Positions 1 through 9,610 of a DNA stretch of 64,000 nucleotides are shown one piece after another. The stretch lies in NCBI RefSeq assembly GCF_018687715.1, contig NC_056761.1:14434501-14498500 (forward strand), read 5' to 3'. A model generated the notes under the pieces. It did no database searches. It was not told the origin of the DNA and worked only from the letters and a program-made list of their open reading frames with translations. How positions within the stretch are numbered: the stretch's first letter is position 1; the number at the start of each line of letters is the position of its first letter. The position numbers and the translations under genes are program-made. This DNA is from Carya illinoinensis (taxonomy: Eukaryota > Streptophyta > Magnoliopsida > Fagales > Juglandaceae).

Positions 1-86
1 CCCAGCGATTAGATAATCGCTGGGAAATGAATTCAAAAACGTAAAGCGATTTACCAGCGATTAAAAAATCGCTGCCAAATAATATC

Positions 87-329
87 CCAGCGTTTTTTTA
101 AACGCTAGCAAAGGTATTCCATAACCGAATTTTTTTCCCAGCGATTATTTAATCGCTAGAATATAAAATGCCAGCGAATTCTCAAATGCTGGCAAAGAAG
201 ATTGAGAACCGAAAATGAAATAGCAGCGATATTTTAATCGCTACCATTTAGTATCCTAGCGATTTAGTAATCGCTGGCAAAAAAATTTCGGTTATGGAAT
301 ATCTTTGCCAGTGATTAAGAAATCGCTGG
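87..329. repeat. Large inverted repeat made of hairpin units (about 84-bp arms)
   Basis: The stretch 87-170 is closely matched in reverse complement by 245-329, including the unique spacer TATTCCATAACCGAA at 115 against TTCGGTTATGGAATA at 287-301. The similarity continues outward into about 52-86 and 330-365. The spacer between the arms (171-244) contains two further hairpin units. This is a palindrome built of palindromes. Confidence 0.8.
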
Positions 330-420
330 CATATTAAATGGCAGCGATTTATTAATCGCCGGCAACTTAATTTATCAACCGAAGAGAAATGGCACAGGAA
401 AAATTATATGCCAGTGATTT

Positions 421-570
421 ATATACCAACGATTCGAAAGTCGCTGGGTTATTTTATAGCAGCGATTTAAGAATCGCTGGCATATAAATTCTGAAACGTG
501 AATGCAATTCCTAGCGATTCAAAAATCGCTGCCATTTAATAAGCCAGCGACTTTCGAATCGCTGGTACAT
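421..570. repeat. Second large inverted repeat in the hairpin array (60-bp arms)
   Basis: The stretch 421-480 pairs with 510-570 over almost its whole length, including the unusual spacer CGATTCGAAAGTCGCTGG on the left against CCAGCGACTTTCGAATCG on the right. The loop is about 30 nt. It has the same architecture as the 87-329 inverted repeat, which suggests the array grew by inverted duplication of multi-hairpin blocks. Confidence 0.8.
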
Positions 571-705
571 AAATTCAAAGCTTGAAATTGTTTTAGTCGC
601 TGCTAAATGAATATTGCAGCCCATAACCATTTATTTCATGGTTTTTAACATTTTTAAATAGCAAGTTTTCAATCGCCGCCAAAACAATTGCATCAAATTT
701 TAATA

Positions 706-753
706 ACCCATTATTCTTACTGGGTCTCATGAGACCCAATAAGAATAATGGGT
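706..753. repeat. 48-bp near-perfect palindrome without loop
   Basis: Arms of 24 bp meet at TCTCATGAGA (centre between 729 and 730). Only one position pair (C at 720, A at 739) fails to match. The arm sequence ACCCATTATTCTTA..TGGGT is unrelated to the AGCGATT units next to it. Its role is unknown; see findings. Confidence 0.9.
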
Positions 754-3096
754 CTCATTAATAGTTCCCAAGCATAAAAATTCACCTAATTTTCTCCCTT
801 TCATCCAATTGTACCTGATTGACATCATCAATTAACATTTCCATACATCATTTCAATATAGCTGAGACCATTCTATCAAATTCAATAATTTCACACAATA
901 ATTCAATTCAATTAACTATCATTGGGTGGAAATTCTTACTAATCATATCTCAAATAGAAGCTGAGCTATTAATTACATAATAAACTATTTGCACTATTAT
1001 ATAATTGATTTGAAGACTATAGTATCACTAAAATAATCTGTACCAAGTTACACATTGAAAGTTTGAAGTGAGACTTATGTTTCAACAGTTCCACCCACAC
1101 TTGGGCACTTTGGGCATTTGATTAACAAAGGTGGCGAGCACGAATATAGAAAACTGACGCCTATTTCTGTGATTGGCCAAGCTTGTATGGCCATATCACC
1201 CCGCTAATCAATTACTCTTCTGATCTATTGCATGGAAGTCAGTACATCCGTATTTTCTGCTGATCATAAAAACAGTGAAACCCAATCATAATGTATTCAA
1301 GTAATTGGAAGAGATACCCTCAAAACTAATATTTAGGTAGTTACCTAAGTCTTTGTATTAAGTGCATCCCGGGCCCATCATTGCTCCATGGTTGGAGTTA
1401 GTAGAATTGCTCATTTGCTATGCAGTAGGAAGATCCACCCCCATATGTTGCATGTATACGCTTTAAATCCCTTTAAAGTACTCATCAAGTAGCAATCAGA
1501 TCCAACACGGATGCAACATATGTCCTGGAAACACAAAATAGAATCAACAGCAGTGCACCGGTACTATTCAGCCCCAAGAGTGAAGTGCAACCTGAACAAG
1601 GAGGAAAGGACAAATAAATGTTCCTATTTTGTAGTCAGTTAAATGACCAGGCAATTATTTAGCAATGACTCCATCAAATTTATAACTATGGATCAACAAA
1701 GCATTCTAAAAACAGTTGCGATATATGACACAAATCTATTACACCCAACCTATGTATGATGATATAAACATATCTGCCTTTTCATAAACATACATTGTGC
1801 TGAATGTATATACCATTAATTCATGTTTATTCTTCTTTTTTTGGAATCTTTCATTTTTTAATTGGATAAAACAGAAGTAATTTATGAAATGCAATGCTTG
1901 TGCGAATCAGAACTTGTCCTGTTGTGCTTACAAAAGAGGACCCCTCAATACATTCTAGGAAAGAGATATTAAACAAGGCAAAATGTCTCGTATATGCAGA
2001 AGTTCATACAATAATTACACATTCAGCAATTATAACCGAACATATCCAGGCTGAATAATCTGGATATGTTCTTATGGACATCACATCAATATATAATGGT
2101 ATCACCGAAGTTTTTAGGAGCTCTGTTAATAATTACATGGGAATACAATGTGGTTGTGTTTCTATATTGGTATATTTCTGCTTCCTCTCTACATTACCCT
2201 ACTGCCAAGAAATACAACACCTGTGACCATTATATAGTTATTATAGTCATAGAATTGGCTTGGTGGGGGTTCACTATTTGTTTCCTTCAAAGTGATTTCT
2301 ATAAAATAGATGAATGCTTTCCACTTTCTGAACCCAAAATATCTCTAGAAGCCATTATTATTGTCCCTTGGGATATTTTCATGAAAATAATTATCACTTT
2401 GAACAGATGCAACGATAAAACATTTCAAAATATTCTGTTATTCCAACAATGTGCTCTATCATGTTGTCTGGCTGCTCAGCATGCATCCATATGTGGCCTT
2501 TTACTCAGGAGTAGTAATGTGCAGTTGTTTTTAGCATCATCTAGTTGTTCTAGGTTTAAGGCAGATAGGGCATAATGGTTCCTCAGTCAAATGAGTTAAG
2601 TTAGTTTTAATCCCCAAAAGGATGTATGAATCATGGTTTTAGCTGGCAGTCTCTGTCACCTTAGCCTTCTTTGAGCAATGCGCAAGTTATTATTTCTCAT
2701 TGTTGCGCATGTAATGTGCTAGAATTCGGTGATCTCTCTATCTTTTTTTAATTGCTTGCAGGATTTTTTTAATAGCCATTTCTGGGAAAGCTCTATACTG
2801 TAATTTGGCACATCCACTAAACTTGCTAGTAAAGGGATCCCAGCGTATAACCTAATGGGTAGCTTATTTAATCCCCCTTTTGGCTTCTAAAATCTAACGT
2901 GAATAATGCCTTGTGTAAGACATGATTGGCAACCTGCCTTAAAGTAATTACATAACTATAGTTTCATATAGAAGAAGCATGGAAAATTAGATTATGGGTG
3001 AAAAACCCACCGGGTCCATCAAAATGGTTTTAGTTCATAATCTACCAAGAAACATGTGAAATTTGAGGAATAACAACTGAATTAAAGTGACCAAAC
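754..3096. other. AT-rich interior of the CACTA element, no gene recognised
   Basis: No domain or exon could be identified with confidence. A 169-codon open frame (2066-2575, plus strand) has no recognisable motif and biased low-complexity composition; I do not regard it as a gene. Since the neighbouring segment carries captured host-gene pieces, intron or UTR fragments of host genes may be hidden here. Confidence 0.5.
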
Positions 3097-3520
3097 CTGG
3101 CAGGCAATAACAGCACTACAACACCCTTCCGTATGTCCATTCATTCTATCAGTAGCCCCACCTGCGCCTCCTCCATCACTCCCCTGCAATATGTTTTTAT
3201 CACAGTTACATATTTTTACATGGAATATATATTCAGTTCTGACCCATCCACAGAATTAAATCTCCATTACCATGTAAAATTTGACAGCCAAGAATTTCGG
3301 CATCGACTTCCCTGCTGCTTTGTAACAGGTACCAACCATCTCAGCCAGTGGAGTTGAATGCTCCTTGCAAGCTTCAGCCTCAACTGGAATTGTTGGGAAG
3401 TAATTCTGATAGAACAGAGATGTAGGCCTATTCTTGAATTCAGCCTCAACACTCTTTTCCAGCATGGACATGAACCTCTTACCACCCCAGGATCTCCATC
3501 TGAAACCAAATCCATTAATA
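3097..3520 (-). pseudogene. Captured fragment of a PLC-like phosphodiesterase gene
   Basis: Two exons of a plant PI-PLC X-domain-like (PLC-like phosphodiesterase) protein can be read on the minus strand. Exon A (about 3520-3271) contains GDPGVVRGSCP in one frame, then, after a frameshift near 3440, NYFPTIPVEAEACKEHS, PLAEMVGTCYKAAG and MPKFLAVKFYM. A GTAATG donor follows; the intron (3270-3184) ends in TTGCAG. Exon B (3183-3097) reads RSDGGG...DRMNGH...CQ and stops at a GTTTGG donor-like site. Family members are extracytoplasmic, often GPI-anchored proteins; this piece covers only part of the C-terminal half of the domain. Frameshift, missing ends and location inside a CACTA element indicate a captured non-functional copy. 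Family recognition rests on motif order recalled from plant homologues. Confidence 0.75.
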
Positions 3521-4007
3521 GACCAAGTCAGCGATTGTGGATAAAGTCATAACAACATTACATTCTTCACCAGCCCGCCTTCATTTTCCACCATCTACTT
3601 CCACTTCCATTCAAAGTGTTAGTGTCATGTTGCTGAAAGATTTCAGTGGATACATTATTAAATTTCTTTATGACACTTGTGAAAAGATAACACTTTTTTT
3701 TTTTTAGGAGTAGCACCAAACAGTCTAAAATGATTTCTTATAGATCCCCTGAAACAAGTAGTCTGAATGGCAAAATAACCATCTAGATGACATAGATATA
3801 CACCAACCTCTAAGGAGCATGCATGGTTTTCCACTTACTCTAGAATTCAAATAGTAGATCTCCCACACGGTAAATGTTGGTTATAATAGTAGCAACCCAA
3901 AACTATCCCAAATCTAATTCCTAGAGTACTACTCCAACATTTATTTTTTAAGTAAAATTCGGTTTATCCAAATCATCGTTACCTTTTCGGGTCAGCTCAT
4001 TCGTTCA

Positions 4008-4789
4008 TCATTGCTGAGCACACTGGATCCTCTGTGCACCACCAGGCATGTCCTCATCCTCGTCTTATGCCTCTTGGGCATGTGCTTGCTTGCGTCTCAT
4101 TTCTTCCTCTATGTTCACATCATGTAGTGTAGTCTCTTCGCATTCATTCAGCTCCATGTCCGTCAGCTGCACCGAACTCCTTGGAGGCAGCACTGTCTCC
4201 AATGTGTTGCACTACTCTAGGCTAAGGGTGTCTGGGAATTCGACTGCAAAGTGAATGTACAATTTCCCTTTCATGAATGACCTCTGGTACATTGGAGTAC
4301 AATCATTTATACCCTTGTATTGGTCAGGCATGACTACTTCTCCAATTTCTGATTTGATGAGGAGCTGCCTAGCATCCAAATGGGTGAATATGAATTGGAA
4401 GCCGCAGTGTGCTTTTGGTTGGTACAAGGTGTGCTCAACAAATATGATAGTTTCACCTGTACCCTTACACTTCAGCAAGCATGCTGCATTTGCTAAATCA
4501 TAGAAGGACCAAGGTGCCTAATTGAGACTTTGATTCAAGAACCTTGACAACCAGAACAATTGTTTGAAGCACCTAACTTGGAGCCTTTACCCTTGCACTT
4601 GGAGCAGATTGCATTGCGAGAGAGGGACAGCTTCTTGGATGTTCCATTGTAGAGGTCCTCCAAAGAAACATTGAGGGGATGGACCACATCCTCTCCCCTC
4701 CTCCGCCTGTGGCCTCTGCTGCTTCCACCACCACCAAAAGGGTTGCCACCAAAGAACGACCGGAATATGTCAAACGCATCATGTCCGCT
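4008..4789 (-). pseudogene. Captured fragment of a type I DnaJ (HSP40) co-chaperone gene
   Basis: On the minus strand the exon begins after a TATCTCAG acceptor (4790) with [15 protein letters not shown] and a Gly-rich segment. It continues with [40 protein letters not shown] and a broken zinc-finger region containing two stop codons and a frameshift. After CKGTGETI about 70 residues are missing. The sequence then resumes with FVEHTL, CGFQF, THLDARQLLIKS, PMYQRSFMKGKLYIHF and ends in DEDMPGGAQRIQCAQQ plus a stop at 4008-4010. That order and the CAQQ tail match plant cytosolic DnaJ homologues (ANJ1 type), which stimulate HSP70 ATPase. The J domain is absent, two zinc-finger repeats are lost and the frame is broken, so this is a dead captured copy. 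It lies in the same orientation as the tnp2 gene and the other captured pieces. Confidence 0.9.
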
Positions 4790-5951
4790 CTGAGATATGA
4801 ATCAAAAATTAACTCATGAATTTCAAGGAACAAAGTGGACAAAGAACAAACATTTTAAAATGATATGAGGAATAAAGCCAGCAGCATATCTCCTTTCAGT
4901 CACCCACTTTATGATCTCAACCAGCCATAAACAAGATATTGAAATGGGCATTCCCAACTAGATATAAAACAAACAGTACTAGCCTCCTAGTGTTTGAATA
5001 AGAATATCAATTATAACTCTACCAAAAAAACTCGGGAGAAAAGACTCATAACAGCCTTAAAAAAGAAAATGATTTGATATGTAAATTTACAATATAATGA
5101 ACAGAATAAAAAAATACGTTTGTTGAATATAAACAAAACCAGGAAAATAGAAATTGCTACAATAGAACTCATTGTTCCATTGTATAACACAGATTAAAAA
5201 AACCATAGAGAAGAAATCCTCATATTTGTCCAATAAAACTCATAATGTCATCAACTCTTCCTGACAACCAATACCATGGAGAAATACAATTGAAGTGTAT
5301 TCTAACAGAAATAAAGACAAACAATACTAGGCAGAGTAAGCATCTCAGAGAAAACCAATTATCAATTTAATTTTTTACAAGTCAGTCATCTCAGCTAAAA
5401 TAAGTGCCACAACCAAGTCTAAAATGGTGAAAGGGGTCGGTGCAGTACAATTCCGAAAAGGTACACGTTGTTTACTATATTATTTTTGAAAATGCATAAT
5501 AAACACTTGACAGATACATCCAGGCGTTTTTACATTCAACCATAACAGCATACCTTAGGAATGCGTTTGATAGTATGTTTGACTGGAACTGCTGCTAAAT
5601 AAACAACAAGAAGGAAGAAAGAGCCTCAGAGAGAGTCTTAAAGTGAGAAGCATATAAGAGAGTGTCTCGATCAAAAAAGCATAGAAGAGATTATTAACAT
5701 AGGTCATACTAAAAGAAGTTGTGAGAACGCTAATAGTAACATTTAATTTTGCTATTCGATAAAAGCATACGACTGGAAAGTGACAAATGACTGCTAAATA
5801 TTGTGCGTGATCTACTACTACGAACATTCATATTAGTCTCGCCAAAGTGCCTATTACGTGCAAAAAAATAAACACGCATGTAACAAGTCGGACGAACTAA
5901 AATTAACATGTAAGAAGCCTAAGGCCAATAAGTTATGCATTTAAGTCAAAC
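4790..5951. other. AT-rich stretch between DnaJ and kinesin fragments
   Basis: The part next to 4790 looks like a host intron, because the DnaJ exon starts behind a proper AG acceptor. The remainder has no exon I can name and presumably mixes captured intron sequence with transposon filler. Confidence 0.45.
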
Positions 5952-6432
5952 CTTCTCTTGATTCTATGAGCTTCAACACTTGCTTTGCGTTGCTAACAAT
6001 TTCCGCCCTTAGACCTGCAACAAATTTCCCACGCTAAACGGCAAGAAAAATTAGTGATTCTATACATCTAAACGAACTATAATAAACTCTAAAATTGTCA
6101 ATACCAACCTCCAAACTCTCATGTATTTGCAATTTCTGGTTCTCTACGGCTAAAAGATCATTAATTTCTGGGAAGTTCAAAGTTTCTGTCAAGGAAACCC
6201 GAATTAGAAGCATGACGGTCAGATATCTGAATTTATTACGCACCAACAGAAATCCTGTTAGATTTGAAAAGATCATTATAAATAAATACAACATCAGGAA
6301 CATTCATGGACCTGCTTACCATATGAATTTTTGCAAATATATCAATCACTACCTGGCGAATAATCCCTGGATCAGTTTTATAGCCATTCATAGTGAAAGT
6401 CTTGCCACTACTAGTTTGTCCATATGCAAATG
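5952..6432 (-). pseudogene. Captured kinesin motor-domain fragment, three exons
   Basis: Three minus-strand exons with GT-AG borders. Exon 1 (6432-6320) encodes FAYGQTSSGKTFTMNG, the kinesin P-loop, then DPGIIRQVVIDIFAKIHM before GTAAGC. Exon 2 (6236-6109) follows TTTCAG and, after a small frameshift, reads LLIRVSLTETLNFPEINDLL and AVENQKLQIHESLE before GTTGGT. Exon 3 (6033-5952) follows GTTTAG and reads RGKFVAGLRAEIVSNAKQ then VLKLIESREG. Residue order and spacing fit the N-terminal half of the motor domain of a plant kinesin-7 (CENP-E-like). Switch I/II and the rest of the motor are absent, and exon 2 is out of frame. Together with the DnaJ and PLC pieces it shows host genomic DNA, introns included, acquired by the transposon. 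The subfamily is a recollection-based guess; the kinesin identity is firm. Confidence 0.9.
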
Positions 6433-6913
6433 CTGTTCAGAAATAAAAGTGCTCCTTAATCAGCTTGAATGCTAATAACTAAATGACATGTCTAATTAAA
6501 AAAGAAAATCACTACATTCTTCTTTTCACATTCCGCGTTAAATAGACATAGAAGATATTCTGGTTAAGCTCTAATACTGTTGTTGTGGTCACCTCGACCA
6601 CTTGAAGAGTGGTCGTTAGAGAGTACTTACCTCTTGGTACTAAAGTATTATGAGTTTGGCATGGCAAAGAGGTAGCGGAACTCTCGTATAAGTTTCCTAG
6701 CAATTTAGAAGCGAAATACATGCTCAAAAAAGTCCTAAAAAAAGATGACATCGGGCCGAGCCTTGCGTCTTCTCCCCAGTGTTGACATAGTACGTTTTAA
6801 GCACATATATATATATATAGTAATATATATATAATATATATATATATATTGCCTAGCTGTCATGGCGACTACCAAAAAACCACCCAAACGTCCAAAAAAT
6901 GTAGGAACCCCCC
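6433..6913. repeat. TA-rich microsatellite and junction segment
   Basis: A run of TA dinucleotides with small interruptions occupies about 6805-6850, between the kinesin fragment and the 3' end of the transposase-like gene. Nothing coding is recognised between 6433 and 6913. Confidence 0.6.
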
Positions 6914-8924
6914 TTATGGGTCGGGGGTCTCATTACACTGAGTTTGTCGATATGACTCAGTGAATGACGGATGATCCTTAAAAAAGGACTGAAGCAGTCT
7001 GTCAGTCACAAACTGATGCTCCCTAAGAGCCCGCATCTCTGATCTCATTTCTTCCAGCTGACTCTTATAGTCATCAGTATCTTTCTTATGTTGTTCAGCA
7101 TCTTTCTTGTGTCTTTCAATCTCAGATAGGTAGCATTGCATTTTAAGTTGGTCACGTTGTCGCGAGGACTCGGGGATGACCATCTCCCCGAGTCCTCCCG
7201 CATATCCAGGTCGATGGCCAAGGACCTCCCTAAAGACAGTCGCAGCTACCTCATCACAACGTTGCTCTGGTTCTAGGCCATCCAATCTACCTTGCATCTC
7301 CTTCTGCACAACGGTAAAACAATAATTATTAACAATCTCAGCATGTGCTATGTATGCAATATATTATTTTTAGAAAGAAACATAGAAGGACTAGGACTAT
7401 TCCAATGTACTACTCACGTAAGCATCTTCCGCAGCTTCTGTCACAAACTTATTTGACTTCTTCGACCAGCGCGTCTCCTTATAGAAGTCAACCAAATTCC
7501 CATTCTCAGCGCGCTACATTTTTGAGCATTAAGTATAAGATTTCAATTTTTCCCAGTTGAAAAAGTATTGGCAACCACATTTAATTTTAAGCTCAACATA
7601 TGCTTAATGTACTACTACCCAACACTCAGTTAATCATATCACCCAATTACAAAACACACTTTAAGTTCACATGTAGAGGGCAATATCTATTAATACTTAG
7701 AGGATACTTAAAAGTTATTGGTATGAATCCTCATACCTTTTGCTCAAGTATTCGGACGAATGATTTACGTCCTGATGTGTGATTAATTGCCTGCTTCTTT
7801 CAGTTTTCCCGATTTTGAGATGAAATTTTTTGCCATGCACATAAGTCATGTTAGCTTAGTTAAACAACCAGATTTGCCACAACAACAATGGAACATGACT
7901 AAATGGAAGAATTTCTGGTTTAATTTGAATAATTACATATATACCTTAAAGGCATCACTACCCCACCTGCCACACAACTTGACCCATACAAGGGGGTCCA
8001 CTAAGCTTGTCCCATGAGCTAACGCTTCTTCATGGCTTCCAAAGGATTCGTAAATCTTGTGTAAGTCGTGATGGAAGCTGTTGAAGCGCTTACGAAGTGC
8101 CTTTGTCACCGTCAATCGGTGGTTTTCATGTTCCCAGTCGAGCACGAAGTCAGACTACAAGTCATAGCAAACTAGTATTAATGTGATGGTTACCAACACA
8201 TAAACCACTTACAACTAATAATTTGAAAGTAACCAACCCGATAACTTACCCGAACGTGGTCAATTAGCTCCTCTTTCATGGCTTGTGGGACATCAGTCCA
8301 TTGCGCATAACTCATGTCGCAAAATTGTTTAACAATCCTTGATACTCGTGTTGTGAACATAGAAGCGTGTTCACAACACGGGGCAGTCTCACCATCGTTA
8401 ATCTTTAAAAGCACTTTATCGTGCTTCCTCACTTTCTCAAACTCGATGCATCTAGCGGGCCCACGAGATCTTTTTCTCTGTTGCTGTGTTACTTTGGGCT
8501 CCGTGGGGGCGTCCACAATTGTATATCAAAATATACACTAGATTAGTGTATGTAATCAAAAAGTGTATCTTTACACTTACAAGCACATATGGAAGGGTCA
8601 ACGCATTCATATTGACAAATCACACACCAGTTTGTGGTATACTACTTTCTTCCATTCTTGCGTCTTCTCTAGGAGGCGATTGTCCCCGCACTGATTCGGG
8701 TTCTCGAATAGGCGCAGATGTGGGAATTGGGTTGGTTGATGGTGGGGGACTTGGAGGCTGTGTCGAGTCATCCGAGGAGGATTGATTACACTCCTCAGGG
8801 CTATGATATGAGGCGATTTTTGCTCTCCGTGGTCAGTTGTGGCACGCCGAGTACGGTACATGGCGCCTAGCACGAATACCTCAGAGTCTCCCTCCACCTC
8901 TAGAACTAGGTCCCGCTTGGTCAC
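6914..8924 (-). pseudogene. En/Spm second gene, Transposase_24-like product (degraded)
   Basis: Exons on the minus strand, in order: a Pro/Ser-rich linker with a frameshift (about 8924-8640; frame with DSTQPPSPPPSTNPIPTSAP); 8516-8248 (RSRGPARCIEFEKVRKHDKV and WTDVPQAMKEELIDHVR) ending GTAAGT; 8153-7948 (SDFVLDWEHENHRLTVTKAL) ending GTATAT; about 7835-7735 (WQKISSQNREN, a TGA, KKQAINHTSGRKSFVRILEQK) ending GTATGA; 7515-7416 (NLVDFYKETRWSKKSNKF) ending GTGAGT; and 7309-6914 (LDGLEPEQRCDEVAATVF, then a heptad-rich coiled coil). This layout matches the plant transposase Ptta/En/Spm (Transposase_24) family found downstream of tnp2 in CACTA elements. Its proposed role is DNA binding or partnering in transposition. 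The TGA in the conserved exon and the linker frameshift make it non-functional here. Confidence 0.8.
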
Positions 8925-9610
8925 CTGCGTGTGTATGAGTTAATATCATTGTGTTTAAATGTTAGGTCCATTCCACAAAATAACTCAAAGTCACATAAAC
9001 CAATTGAAATGAATTGATCAGTTATCTATCGTAACCCATGAAGTAATCGAAAACGTGTATTTGAGTGACAATAACTTAACGATCTTCCTTATATACCTTG
9101 ATAATTGATAGTGCTCCTCATGCCTCCAACTTGAAGATGAGATTGCATGATAACCCAAAAGAATATGTGAAAGCAAATCCAACCCAAACTTTGTCCACTT
9201 CAGCCTTAATGCAACATAATAATGTTTTCCCCTCACCTGAGCAAGAATAATATGATACACATTAGAAGTCAAAAAAATTCAGAAGAAATAAATATATGAT
9301 AACATAAATGTTAAGAACTACATATTAGTTCAATCCTAGTATTAAAAAATTATACTTCAGATGGTTTTAATAAATCAATCAAAAAATGAATGTCATACTT
9401 AATGGTTTTAATCTGCCGTGGTCACCTTCCGGTCAGATTTTTGTTTCTGGCTTGTAATTATAAATCTGAAGCATACTCTTCGTCTGTGGATAGGTCATCC
9501 TCATCTTAATAGTCCCCCTCACTATACGCATCTCCAAAACCAGAAGGAATCATGTCATCATTAATAAACCCAGATTCTTCTATAACTTGACCAGCCACAT
9601 GCATGACTTC
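8925..9610. other. Spacer between the two transposase genes
   Basis: No domain found. An 84-codon minus-strand frame at 9018-9272 has no recognisable motif. The segment probably holds introns or UTRs of the CACTA genes. Confidence 0.4.

Larger units (their letters stand above)
1..600. repeat. Subterminal hairpin array of the CACTA element
   Basis: About a dozen copies of a 24-bp self-complementary unit, consensus CCAGCGATT-(6 nt)-AATCGCTGG, with variants such as CAGCGTTT/AAACGCTAG and CAGCGACTT/CGAATCGCTGG. Clear copies start near 1, 71, 87, 139, 171, 223, 255, 309, 341, 459, 510 and 544. Each can fold into a short hairpin with a loop of about 6 nt. In CACTA elements such subterminal motifs are binding sites of the TNPA-type protein. 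That role here is inferred from position and family. Confidence 0.85.

Noticed and set aside
1..600. CRISPR-like array of regularly spaced palindromes
   Set aside because: Spacing is irregular, units vary, spacers are themselves duplicated in inverted form and the context is a plant CACTA transposon.
2066..2575. 169-codon open frame on the plus strand
   Set aside because: Biased composition, no domain, no supporting splice or promoter signals, and it lies inside a CACTA element.
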